Positions 7,530-16,240 of a stretch of DNA of 64,000 nucleotides are shown in pieces. Under the pieces are notes generated by a model. The model saw only the letters and a list, made by a program, of their open reading frames with translations, was not told where the DNA came from and made no database searches. Both the position numbers and the translations under genes were made by a program. The stretch lies in contig JACPYT010000006.1 in the NCBI GenBank assembly GCA_016195805.1, positions 1 through 64,000 of the forward strand, in the 5' to 3' direction. The stretch is from Hydrogenophilales bacterium. Lineage in GTDB: Bacteria; Pseudomonadota; Gammaproteobacteria; Burkholderiales; Thiobacillaceae. How positions within the stretch are numbered: the stretch's first letter is position 1; each line of letters opens with the position of its first letter.

Positions 7530-9755
7530 ATGAGCGTCCAGATGCAATCCACCCCCGAGACCTTGCCCGCCTTCTGCGAGGGTATCCAGTACTTCGCCGA
7601 CAGCTTCCCCGAAATCGACCGCCTGGGCGCCGCCCCGCTGCTGGGCCCCAATCAGCCCGCGCTGCCCGACGCGACCAGCGAGGCTGCGGTCTACCAGACC
7701 CTGCTCGCCGCCGACGCGCTGCGCTACCTGACCCTGCAGGTCACCGGCAGCAAGTCGTCCGGCCACCCGGGCGGCTTCGCCTCCAGCGCCGACGCCGTCG
7801 CTGCACTGCACCTGCTGGGCCACCGCAACATGGTGACCGAGGTCGGCCACCACGCGCCCGGCTTCTATTCGGCGATGTTCCTCGACACCTCGCTCGAAGA
7901 CATGGGCATCCACAGCGTGGCCGAGATGCGCGCGCGTTTCCGTGAACGTCACGGCCTACTGGGTCACCTGTCGGGCGCGATCCCCGGCCTGCTGGCCCCC
8001 GCCGGCCCGCTCGGCCAAGGCCAGCATTTCGCCATGGCCGGCGCCTACCTGCACCGCAACAAGCTCTTCCCCGTCACCATCGGCGACGGCGGCCTCGGCG
8101 AGCCCTACATCATGAGCGCGTTCCAGCACTTCGCCACCGCGTATCCGGACGTCACCAACTACCTGCCGGTGCTGGTGTGGAACGGCTACTCGCAGGAGCA
8201 CCACAGCATGGTGTCGCTGTGGGACAACGCACGCATGACCGACTACTGGCGGGCGCACGGCTTCGACGACGTGTACCTGGTCGACGCCCGCGAGTTCGCC
8301 GACACGCCCGACGCCCCGGTGTATACAGATTCGACGACCTTCGGCTTCGCCGCGCGCATGGCCTTCATCGGCGCGATCCTGAAGGCCGCCGACGCCGCCG
8401 CGAAGAGTGCGCTCTCGGGCCGCCGCGCCTGCCTCATCGTCAAGCAGCTGAAGGGCGCGGGCGTGCACGCCACCGGTGCCAAGTCGCACAACCTGTACGC
8501 GCACCACACGCTCGATTCCGACGACGTCAAGGACGGCCTGCAGCGCCGCGCGCTGCCGATCAAGGCGTGGGAACTCGTGCGCGAGAACTTCCGCCACGCC
8601 GGCGGCGGCCCCGCCGCCAAGATCGCGGTGACCGAAAGCGTGCGCGAACTGCCCAGCCTCGAAGGACTTGCGCTGACCGAATTCACCGTCGGCGAGAACC
8701 ACATCCCGACCACGGCCTTCGGCCACGTGGTCGGCGAGGTCGGCAAGCGCGACCCGATGTTCGTGGTGACCAACGCCGACGGCAACGAAGCCTCGGGTAT
8801 GGCCAACATCAACAAGGCGCTGACGATCCGCCACCCGACCGCCGACAACCTCTACTTCCAGGGCCCATCCGGCCAAGTCTACGAACCGCTCAACGAGGAC
8901 GCCTGCGCCGGCCTCGCGGTGGGCGTGTCGCTGTTCGGCGGCCGCAGCCTGTGGTGCAGCTACGAGTCCTTCGCCATCAACGGCCTGCCGATCTGGCAGA
9001 CGGTGACGCAGGCGATGGCCGAACTGCGCCGTCCGACCCCGGCGACGGTGTGCCTGTTCACCGCCGGCGCGCTGGAGCAGGGCCGCAACGGCTGGACCCA
9101 CCAGCGCCCCGAAATCGAGAGCTACTTCGCCGCGATGATGCGCAACGGCAACGTCTACCCGCTGTTCCCGGTCGACGCCAATATGATCCAGGCGAGCTAC
9201 GACTGGGCGCTGAAGCAGCACAACAAGGGCATCGTGATCACGGCCTCGAAGTCGCCGCTGCCGATCCATGCGACGCTGGCGCAGAGCTATCAGGCGATCG
9301 ACGATGGTGCGATGGTGCTGCAGGAGCGTCCGGGCTCGCACAGCGTGGTGTTCGCGGTCACCGGCGACATGGTGCTGCAGCCGGTGTTCGCCGCCGCCGC
9401 GAAGCTGGCCGAGGCCGGCATCGGCTCGCGCATCGTCGCGGTGGTCAACCCGCGCCGCCTGTACCGCCCGAGCGACGTGCTGTGGGATAGCGTGTCGGAG
9501 CCCGACGGCCGCTTCATGGACGACGATGCCTTCCGTGCGATGTTCCACGGCGACGTGCTGATCGGCGTCACCGGCGGTCCCTCGGCGCCGCTGGAGCCGG
9601 TGCTGCTGCGCAGCCAGGCGGCGCAGCGCGACGTGTTCTGCTGGAAGCGCGGCGAGACCACCGCCAGCCCGCAGCAGCTGTTCGACTTCAACGGCATGAA
9701 CGCCCAGGCGATGCACGAGCGCGCGCTGGCGATGCTGGAGCGGGTGGCGGCATGA
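7530..9755 (+). CDS. TPP-dependent transketolase/phosphoketolase-like enzyme
   Basis: 741 residues. The TPP fold is clear: SGHPGG (about 78-82), GPLGQG (159-164, a transketolase hallmark) and a GDG...N cofactor motif (GDG at 185-187, Asn at 218). The second half resembles phosphoketolases more than transketolases: WCSYESFAINGL and NGWTHQRPEIESYF match the positions of the phosphoketolase CYEAF and NGFSHQ segments. Databases sometimes label such proteins xylulose 5-phosphate 3-epimerase; the reaction here is not certain. The ATG at 7530 has AAAGGAG seven bases upstream. It overlaps the kinase gene by ATGA. Confidence 0.85.
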   Translation: MSVQMQSTPETLPAFCEGIQYFADSFPEIDRLGAAPLLGPNQPALPDATSEAAVYQTLLAADALRYLTLQVTGSKSSGHPGGFASSADAVAALHLLGHRNMVTEVGHHAPGFYSAMFLDTSLEDMGIHSVAEMRARFRERHGLLGHLSGAIPGLLAPAGPLGQGQHFAMAGAYLHRNKLFPVTIGDGGLGEPYIMSAFQHFATAYPDVTNYLPVLVWNGYSQEHHSMVSLWDNARMTDYWRAHGFDDVYLVDAREFADTPDAPVYTDSTTFGFAARMAFIGAILKAADAAAKSALSGRRACLIVKQLKGAGVHATGAKSHNLYAHHTLDSDDVKDGLQRRALPIKAWELVRENFRHAGGGPAAKIAVTESVRELPSLEGLALTEFTVGENHIPTTAFGHVVGEVGKRDPMFVVTNADGNEASGMANINKALTIRHPTADNLYFQGPSGQVYEPLNEDACAGLAVGVSLFGGRSLWCSYESFAINGLPIWQTVTQAMAELRRPTPATVCLFTAGALEQGRNGWTHQRPEIESYFAAMMRNGNVYPLFPVDANMIQASYDWALKQHNKGIVITASKSPLPIHATLAQSYQAIDDGAMVLQERPGSHSVVFAVTGDMVLQPVFAAAAKLAEAGIGSRIVAVVNPRRLYRPSDVLWDSVSEPDGRFMDDDAFRAMFHGDVLIGVTGGPSAPLEPVLLRSQAAQRDVFCWKRGETTASPQQLFDFNGMNAQAMHERALAMLERVAA

Positions 9756-11086
9756 CCCCCAAGATCATCGTTCTCGACGACGACCCCACCGGCTCGCAGA
9801 CGGTGCATTCCTGCCTGCTGCTGACGCGCTGGGACGTCGCCACGCTGAAAACGGCGCTGGCCGACACCGCGCCCTTGTTCTTCGTCCTCACCAACACGCG
9901 TGGGCTCGATGCGGAACGCGCGGCGGCGGTGACGCGCGAGGTATGCGAGAACCTCAGGGCGGCGCTCGCCGACTACGCCGGCCCGGTGCTGTTCGTGTCG
10001 CGCTCGGACTCGACCTTGCGCGGCCACTATCCGGTCGAGACCGACGTGATGAATGACGTGCTCGGGCCGTTCGACGCCACGCTCCTGACCCCCGCATTCT
10101 TCGAGGGCGGACGCATCACGCGCGACAGCACGCACTATCTGATGGTCGACGGCAAGCCGATCCCCACGCATGAAACCGAATTCGCGCGCGACTCGGTGTT
10201 CGGCTACCGCACCGCGTTCCTGCCCGATTACGTCGCCGAGAAAACCGGCGGCCGCGTCGCCGCCGCCGATGTCGCGCGCCTGACTCTCGCTGGCCTGCGC
10301 GCTGGCGAGGCGGACACCTGGCTCGCCGCGCTGCACGACAACGCGATCGGCGTGATCGACGGTGATACACCCGACGACTACCGGATATTCGCCGATGCCG
10401 TGCTCAAGGCCGCCGCGGCCGGCAAACGCCTGCTGTTCCGCAGCGCCGCCTCGCTGCTCACCGCGCTGGCGAAGCTGCCGCCGCAACCGGTAGCCGCCGA
10501 AGCCTTCGCCACCCTGGTGCGCGACGGTCGGCCCGGCGCGGTCGTGGTCGGCTCGCACGTCGCCCGGACCACCGCTCAACTGACCGCATTGCTGAAGCAA
10601 CGCGGCGTGGTCGGCCTGCCGCTCGACGTCGCCCGTCTGCCGGCCGCGCGCGCGGCTGTCGTCGATGAACTGACCGCGAGCATCGCCCATGCGCATGCGC
10701 AGAGCCTCACCCCGGTGGTGTTCACCAGCCGCGGCGAACGCCAATTCGCCAGCGTGGCCGAGCGCCTGGCCTTCGGCGAGGCAGTGTCGGGCACGCTGAT
10801 GGATATCGTGCAGCGCCTGCCGGACACGCTGGGCTTCCTCGTCAGCAAGGGCGGCATCACGTCCAACGACGTGCTGTCGACCGGGCTCGAACTGACTGCG
10901 TCGCGCGTACTGGGACAGATCCTGCCCGGCGTCACCGTGGTGCAGACGCCGCCGTGGCACCGCCTGCCGCAGCTGCCGGTGGTGATCTTCCCGGGCAACG
11001 TCGGCGACGACGACGCGCTGGCGGAAGCCTACCGACGCCTCGCCCCCTCGCATGCGCAGGCAAGCCCGGCTAAACTCGCGGCCTGA
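9752..11086 (+). CDS. Four-carbon acid sugar kinase (DUF1537 family, OtnK/DtnK-like)
   Basis: 444 residues with the two halves of the DUF1537 fold: the N-terminal substrate domain (DDDPTGSQTVH at residues 9-19, SRSDSTLRGHYPVE) and the C-terminal nucleotide domain (SKGGITSNDV near residue 368). Characterised members phosphorylate 3-oxo-tetronate, erythronate or threonate with ATP. It is translationally coupled to the TPP enzyme (ATGA) and sits 21 bp before glcD, so it belongs to the same operon. The companion aldolase-like decarboxylase (OtnC) that usually accompanies 3-oxo-tetronate kinases is not in the window. Confidence 0.9.
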   Translation: MTPKIIVLDDDPTGSQTVHSCLLLTRWDVATLKTALADTAPLFFVLTNTRGLDAERAAAVTREVCENLRAALADYAGPVLFVSRSDSTLRGHYPVETDVMNDVLGPFDATLLTPAFFEGGRITRDSTHYLMVDGKPIPTHETEFARDSVFGYRTAFLPDYVAEKTGGRVAAADVARLTLAGLRAGEADTWLAALHDNAIGVIDGDTPDDYRIFADAVLKAAAAGKRLLFRSAASLLTALAKLPPQPVAAEAFATLVRDGRPGAVVVGSHVARTTAQLTALLKQRGVVGLPLDVARLPAARAAVVDELTASIAHAHAQSLTPVVFTSRGERQFASVAERLAFGEAVSGTLMDIVQRLPDTLGFLVSKGGITSNDVLSTGLELTASRVLGQILPGVTVVQTPPWHRLPQLPVVIFPGNVGDDDALAEAYRRLAPSHAQASPAKLAA

Positions 11087-11107
11087 TCCCACCCGCCACT
11101 CGCCTGC

Positions 11108-12562
11108 ATGATCAGTCCCGCCTTTCTCTCCCAGCTGCGACGCCTCTTGCCGCCGCACTGCGTGCTCAACGAGCGCGAGGACCTGCTGCCGTTCGAGTCC
11201 GACGGCCTGTCGGCCTACCGCAATACGCCCGACGTGGTGGTGTTGCCGGAGAGCGAGGCACAAGTGGCGGCGATCCTGCAGCTGTGTCACAAGGAGCAGG
11301 TGGCGGTGGTGGCGCGCGGCGCCGGCACCGGCCTCGCCGCCGGCGCGCTGCCGATTGACGGTGCGGTGCTACTGGTGCTGGCCAAGCTCAACCGGATCAA
11401 GGCAATCGACCCGCTGGCGCGGACGGCGACGGTACAGCCCGGCGTGCGCAACCTGGCGATCTCCGAAGCCGCCGCCGCACATGGCCTCTACTACGCGCCC
11501 GATCCTTCGTCGCAGATCGCCTGCTCGATCGGCGGCAACGTGGCGGAGAACTCGGGCGGCGTGCACTGCCTGAAATACGGACTCACCGTGCACAATATCC
11601 TCAGGCTGCGCGCCTGGACGGTCGATGGGCAACTACTAGAAATCGGCAACGAGTCGCTCGACGCGCCCGGCTACGACCTGCTGGCGCTGCTGACCGGCTC
11701 GGAAGGCATGCTGGCGGTGATCACCGAGGTCACGGTCAAGCTGCTGCCACGCCCCGAGCGCGCGCAGGTCGTGCTGGCGGCATTCGACGACGTCGCGAAG
11801 GCCGGCGCCGCAGTCGGCAACATCATCGCCGCCGGCGTCATCCCTGCCGGCCTCGAGATGATGGACCGGCTCGCCATCCAGGCCGCCGAGGCCTTCGTCC
11901 ACGCCGGCTATCCGCTCGACTGCGAAGCGCTGCTGCTGTGCGAAGTCGACGGCGTCAACGAGGAAGTGTCGGACGACATCTTCACCGTCCACGAGGTGCT
12001 CGCGGCATCCGGCGCAACCGAGATCCGCACCGCCGACAGCGAGGAACAGCGGCTGAAATTCTGGGCCGGACGCAAGGCGGCGTTCCCGGCTGTGGGGCGC
12101 CTTTCGCCCGACTACTACTGCATGGACGGCACCATCCCGCGCGGCGCTTTGCCGCATGTGCTGAAGCGCATCAGCGAGATGAGCAGCGAATTCGGCCTTC
12201 GGGTCGCCAACGTGTTCCACGCCGGCGACGGCAACCTGCATCCGCTGATCCTGTTCGATGCCAACCAGCCCGGCGAATTGCACAAGGCCGAAAGCTTCGG
12301 CGGCAGGATCCTCGAGCTGTGCGTCGAGGTCGGCGGCACCATCACCGGCGAACACGGCGTCGGGCTGGAGAAGATCAACCAGATGTGCGCGCAGTTCGCC
12401 ACCCCTGAACTGGTGCGCTTCCACGAGGTGAAGGCCGCATTCGACCCCGGCACCCTGCTCAACCCGGGCAAGGCCGTGCCCGAGTTGCACCGCTGCGCCG
12501 AGTGGGGCGCGATGCACGTCCACGGCGGCCAGCTGCCGCATCCCGCGCTGCCGAGGTTCTGA
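11108..12562 (+). CDS. glcD: Glycolate oxidase subunit GlcD (FAD-linked)
   Basis: 484 residues: FAD-binding PCMH domain (about 50-230, with VARGAGTGLAAGALP as the pyrophosphate loop and GGNVAENSGGVHCLKYG) and a C-terminal FAD-linked oxidase domain ending in GTITGEHGVGLEKI. Catalyses oxidation of glycolate to glyoxylate together with GlcE and GlcF at the membrane. The stop overlaps the glcE start by one base. In an autotroph the substrate would come from 2-phosphoglycolate made by Rubisco oxygenase activity. Confidence 0.95.
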   Translation: MISPAFLSQLRRLLPPHCVLNEREDLLPFESDGLSAYRNTPDVVVLPESEAQVAAILQLCHKEQVAVVARGAGTGLAAGALPIDGAVLLVLAKLNRIKAIDPLARTATVQPGVRNLAISEAAAAHGLYYAPDPSSQIACSIGGNVAENSGGVHCLKYGLTVHNILRLRAWTVDGQLLEIGNESLDAPGYDLLALLTGSEGMLAVITEVTVKLLPRPERAQVVLAAFDDVAKAGAAVGNIIAAGVIPAGLEMMDRLAIQAAEAFVHAGYPLDCEALLLCEVDGVNEEVSDDIFTVHEVLAASGATEIRTADSEEQRLKFWAGRKAAFPAVGRLSPDYYCMDGTIPRGALPHVLKRISEMSSEFGLRVANVFHAGDGNLHPLILFDANQPGELHKAESFGGRILELCVEVGGTITGEHGVGLEKINQMCAQFATPELVRFHEVKAAFDPGTLLNPGKAVPELHRCAEWGAMHVHGGQLPHPALPRF

Positions 12563-13626
12563 TGCTGGACGCTTACATCGACCGCATCCGCGCGGCCCAC
12601 GCCGAAGACTCGCCGCTCATCATCCAGGGGGGCGGCAGCAAGACCTTCTATGGCAACCCCGATGAAGGCGAGGTCCTCGCCGCCCGCGCGCTTGCCGGCG
12701 TGGTCGATTACCAGCCGAAGGAACTGGTGCTGACCGCGCGCGCCGGCACCCCGCTCGCCCAAGTCGAAGCGCTGCTCGCCGAGCAGAACCAGATGCTGGC
12801 GTTCGAGCCGCCGCATTTCGGCGGGCCTGCGACCCTGGGCGGCTGCATCGCCGCTGGCCTCTCCGGTCCGCGCCGCCCCTACGCCGGCGCCGCACGCGAC
12901 TTCGTGCTCGGCGTGCGCATGATCGACGGCACCGGCCAGCCGCTGCGCTTCGGCGGCCAGGTGATCAAGAACGTCGCCGGCTACGATGTATCGCGCCTGA
13001 TGGTTGGCGCGCTCGGCACGCTCGGCCTCATCACCGAGATCTCGCTCAAGGTGTTGCCGAAGCCGGCGGCGGAGGCCACGCTGCAATTCGAACTTGATGA
13101 AACCGAGGCGATTGTGAAAATGAACCAGTGGGCAGGGCAGCCGCTGCCCCTGTCGGCCACCAGCTGGCATGCCGGCCTGCTGACGGTGCGGCTGTCGGGT
13201 GCCGCCTCCGCAGTGCACGCCGCACAAGCCAAGCTCGGCGGCGAAGCCCTGAAAGACGCCGCCGCCTTTTGGCAACGCCTGCGCGACCACGCGACCCCTT
13301 TCTTCGACAGGCACCCGTCGACGCTAAATCAACGCCTGTGGCGGCTGGCGGTCAAACCGACCACGCCGCCGATGAATCTGGGCGGCGCGCAATGGATCGA
13401 ATGGGGCGGTGCGATACGCTGGCTGACTTCCGACCTGGCGGCGGCCACGCTGCGCGAAGCGGCAACAACGGCCGGCGGCCACGCCACCCAGTTCCGCGGC
13501 AATGCGCCCGCCGACGGCGTTTTCGCACCGCTCGCACCGGCACTCGCGACATTGCACCGCAGCCTCAAGCAACGCTTCGACCCCAAGGGCATTTTCAACC
13601 GCGGCCGCCTGTATCCCGATTTCTGA
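12562..13626 (+). CDS. glcE: Glycolate oxidase subunit GlcE
   Basis: 354 residues; a second, shorter FAD-binding subunit. Visible features are IIQGGGSKTFYG near the N-terminus (pyrophosphate loop), FGGPATLGGCIAAGLSGPRRPY, and GGQVIKNVAGYDVSRLMVGALGTLG. The length is normal for GlcE. The ATG at 12562 overlaps the TGA of glcD. It works as a complex with GlcD and GlcF. Confidence 0.94.
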   Translation: MLDAYIDRIRAAHAEDSPLIIQGGGSKTFYGNPDEGEVLAARALAGVVDYQPKELVLTARAGTPLAQVEALLAEQNQMLAFEPPHFGGPATLGGCIAAGLSGPRRPYAGAARDFVLGVRMIDGTGQPLRFGGQVIKNVAGYDVSRLMVGALGTLGLITEISLKVLPKPAAEATLQFELDETEAIVKMNQWAGQPLPLSATSWHAGLLTVRLSGAASAVHAAQAKLGGEALKDAAAFWQRLRDHATPFFDRHPSTLNQRLWRLAVKPTTPPMNLGGAQWIEWGGAIRWLTSDLAAATLREAATTAGGHATQFRGNAPADGVFAPLAPALATLHRSLKQRFDPKGIFNRGRLYPDF

Positions 13627-13627
13627 C

Positions 13628-14887
13628 ATGCAGACCACTCTCGCCGATTCCTTCCGCAACACCCCCGAGGGCGAGGTCGCCGAGCGCATCCTGCGCAATT
13701 GCGTGCACTGTGGCTTCTGCCTCGCCACCTGCCCCACCTACCAGATTCTCGGCAACGAACTCGACTCGCCGCGCGGCCGCATTTACCTGATGAAGCAGGT
13801 GCTCGAGGGCGCGACGCCGACGGCCAGGACCCAGCTGCACCTCGACCGCTGCCTGACCTGCCGCAACTGCGAAACCACCTGCCCTTCGGGCGTGGAATAC
13901 GGCAAGCTGCTCGACATCGGCCGCCACATCGTCGACGACAAGGTCGGGCGCAGCATGCGTGAAACCGCGACCCGGGCAGCGCTGAAGACCAGCCTCGGAT
14001 CGCCCATGCTGTTCAACAGCGCGCTGAAGCTCGGCCAGAGCGTGCGCGGTCTGATGCCCGGTTTTCTGAAAACCCGTATTCCGGCCGCTGAAACCGCAGG
14101 CGCCTGGCCCGTACCGCGCCATGCTCGCCGCATGCTGGTCCTGCAGGGCTGCGTACAGCCCGGCCTCAAGCCCAACATCAACACCGCCACCGCACGCGTG
14201 CTCGACCGGCTGGGTATTTCCTTGGTCGCCGCGGACGAAGCCGGCTGCTGCGGCGCGCTGGCGCATCACCTGAACGACACCGCGGACGGTCTCGCCGCCG
14301 CGCGCCGCAACATCGACGCCTGGCTGCTGCATCTCGAGGCCGGCGTGGAGGCCATCGTGATGACGGCGTCGGGCTGCGGCGTGATGGTGAAGGATTACGG
14401 CTGGCTGCTGCGCCACGACCCGCGCTACGCCGACAAGGCCGCACGCGTCTCCGCCGCGACGCGGGACATCTCGGAAATCCTCGCCGCCGAACGCGACGCG
14501 CTTGCGCCGCTTTTATCCTCGCGCAGCGAGGGCACTGCTCACCGCTCTCAACTCACTGAAAAACGCATCGCCTACCACCCGCCCTGCACCCTGCAACACG
14601 GGCAGAAGCTCACGGGCGATGTCGAGGCGCTGCTTGCGCAGGCCGGATTCGAACTCACGCCGGTGGCGGAGAAACACCTGTGCTGCGGCTCGGCCGGCAC
14701 CTACTCGATCCTGCAGCCCGAGATCGCCGGCGCACTCAAAGCCCGAAAACTCGGCCATCTGCAGGCGGGCGCACCGGACATGATCGTCACCGCCAACATC
14801 GGCTGCCTCACCCATCTGCAGTCGGGCAGCCCGATTCCGGTGCGCCACTGGGTGGAACTTCTGGACGAAGCGCTGGCCCCATCTTGA
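13628..14887 (+). CDS. glcF: Glycolate oxidase iron-sulfur subunit GlcF
   Basis: 419 residues. Two 4Fe-4S motifs at the N-terminus (CVHCGFCLATCP and CLTCRNCETTCP) are followed by two CCG domains (DEAGCCGALAHH and HLCCGSAGTYS), the heterodisulfide reductase-like layout of GlcF. It passes electrons from the flavin subunits to the quinone pool. The ATG at 13628 lies one base after the glcE stop; upstream in-frame Met codons fall inside glcE. Confidence 0.95.
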   Translation: MQTTLADSFRNTPEGEVAERILRNCVHCGFCLATCPTYQILGNELDSPRGRIYLMKQVLEGATPTARTQLHLDRCLTCRNCETTCPSGVEYGKLLDIGRHIVDDKVGRSMRETATRAALKTSLGSPMLFNSALKLGQSVRGLMPGFLKTRIPAAETAGAWPVPRHARRMLVLQGCVQPGLKPNINTATARVLDRLGISLVAADEAGCCGALAHHLNDTADGLAAARRNIDAWLLHLEAGVEAIVMTASGCGVMVKDYGWLLRHDPRYADKAARVSAATRDISEILAAERDALAPLLSSRSEGTAHRSQLTEKRIAYHPPCTLQHGQKLTGDVEALLAQAGFELTPVAEKHLCCGSAGTYSILQPEIAGALKARKLGHLQAGAPDMIVTANIGCLTHLQSGSPIPVRHWVELLDEALAPS

Positions 14888-14906
14888 ATACCCGCGGGAG
14901 CGTCGC

Positions 14907-15656
14907 ATGATTTTCAGACAGCTGTTCGAACCCATTTCCAGCACCTACACCTATCTCCTCGGCTGCGAGGAAACCGGCCAGGCGCTACTGATCGACCCGG
15001 TGCTGCCGACCTGGGAACGGGACCTGGGCGAGGTGAACCGGCTCGGCCTCACGCTCGCATTCACGGTCGAGACGCACATCCACGCCGACCACATCACCTC
15101 GGCCAGAAAGCTCAAGGACATCGCCGGCAGCCGCATCGCCGGCCCCGCGCTCGACCGGCTGCCGTGCACCGACGTCGGGGTCGCCGAAGGCACGCCGTTC
15201 AGGATGGGCTCGGTCGAACTGACGCCGCTCCACACGCCCGGCCATACCGACAATCACTTCGCCTACCTGAACGGCGACCGCCTCTACAGCGGCGACGCCC
15301 TGCTGATCGAGGCCTGCGGCCGCACCGACTTCCAGAACGGCGACGCGACCGCGCTGTATCACACGGTGCGCGGCAAGCTGTTCGCGCTCGACGACGACAC
15401 CCTGGTCTATCCCGCCCACGACTACGAGCAGCGCCGCGTCAGCAGCATCGGGCAGGAAAAGGCGCGCAACCCCCGGCTCGGCGGCGATCGCACGCTGGAT
15501 GACTTCGTCGGATTGATGGGCGGGTTGAAGCTCGCCTACCCCAGGTTCATCGACTATGCCGTGCCCGGCAACCGCGAATGCGGCGTCTGTCCGCCCGGCG
15601 TGCCGGAGCATCTGCAGCAGTATTGCGCGCAGATCGTAGCGAGCCGGCAGGGTTGA
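14907..15656 (+). CDS. MBL-fold hydrolase, ETHE1-like persulfide dioxygenase family
   Basis: 249 residues with the metallo-beta-lactamase signature THIHADH (about 55), HTPGHT (about 110) and a later metal-binding YSGDALLI. The N-terminus ([19 protein letters not shown]) and the overall length match ETHE1/Blh-type persulfide dioxygenases, which use one iron to oxidise glutathione persulfide to sulfite; glyoxalase II is longer and binds two metals. Last gene of the glc run, 19 bp after glcF. Why a persulfide dioxygenase would be here is not obvious, so a role in detoxifying aldehyde-thiol adducts cannot be excluded. Confidence 0.82.
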   Translation: MIFRQLFEPISSTYTYLLGCEETGQALLIDPVLPTWERDLGEVNRLGLTLAFTVETHIHADHITSARKLKDIAGSRIAGPALDRLPCTDVGVAEGTPFRMGSVELTPLHTPGHTDNHFAYLNGDRLYSGDALLIEACGRTDFQNGDATALYHTVRGKLFALDDDTLVYPAHDYEQRRVSSIGQEKARNPRLGGDRTLDDFVGLMGGLKLAYPRFIDYAVPGNRECGVCPPGVPEHLQQYCAQIVASRQG

Positions 15657-15669
15657 TTCCAGCAGCGGG

Positions 15670-16230
15670 CTAGGACCTGAGATCGTCGGGCTGATTGAAG
15701 TTGGCAAAGCCGGCGGCATCGAAGCGCACCCGCGTCGAGGACAGTTCCGCCTGCCAGTGGCGCACCGCGCGTTCGCCGCGTGCGAGAAACCCGGCCAGAT
15801 GGTCACGCTGGTCGGCATGCACGAGGAAGCAGCTATGGTGCACACGCGCCGCGTCCTCCACCACCGCCAGCGGCACGCTTTCCAGCTGCGCCGCGCCCAG
15901 CAGGCGAAGCGCCAGATCGGCGGGCAGGTGCGGCGTATCGCACGGGACGACCAGCAGCCAGTCCGCCGTCACTGCCTGCAGCGCCGCCAGCACGCCGGCC
16001 AGCGGACCCTGAAAATCGGGCAGGGTATCGGGCAGGACCCGGCGGCCATACGCCGCGTAGCGCTCGAGGTTGCGATTGGCGCTGATGACGATTTCCTCGA
16101 CCTGCGGCGCCAGCGCGGCCAGCACCCACTCGATCAGCGGGCGGCCCTGATAGTCGATCAGCCCCTTGTCCGCGCCGCCCATGCGGCGGCCCTGGCCGCC
16201 TGCCAGAATGACCGCGGCCACATTTTGCAT
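15670..16230 (-). CDS. mobA: Molybdenum cofactor guanylyltransferase MobA
   Basis: 186 residues opening with the nucleotidyltransferase loop VAAVILAGGQGRRMGGADKG, followed by VVPCDTPHLP. MobA transfers GMP from GTP to molybdopterin-Mo to make the bis-MGD cofactor of DMSO reductase family enzymes. The ATG at 16230 gives the usual family N-terminus. It lies 10 bp downstream of the ArnT-like gene on the same strand and converges with the glc operon. Confidence 0.92.
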   Translation of the reverse strand: MQNVAAVILAGGQGRRMGGADKGLIDYQGRPLIEWVLAALAPQVEEIVISANRNLERYAAYGRRVLPDTLPDFQGPLAGVLAALQAVTADWLLVVPCDTPHLPADLALRLLGAAQLESVPLAVVEDAARVHHSCFLVHADQRDHLAGFLARGERAVRHWQAELSSTRVRFDAAGFANFNQPDDLRS

Positions 16231-16240
16231 GCCCGGACTT

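Noticed and set aside
7956-9716. Long open frame on the minus strand opposite the TPP enzyme gene (586 codons)
   Set aside because: Its product is a His/Arg/Gly-rich low-complexity string with no domain, as expected of the complement of a GC-rich gene; the plus strand is a clear enzyme.
9290-11290. Long minus-strand frame across the kinase gene (666 codons)
   Set aside because: Spans two real genes and a gene boundary, and the sequence is compositionally biased without motifs; a shadow of high GC codon use.
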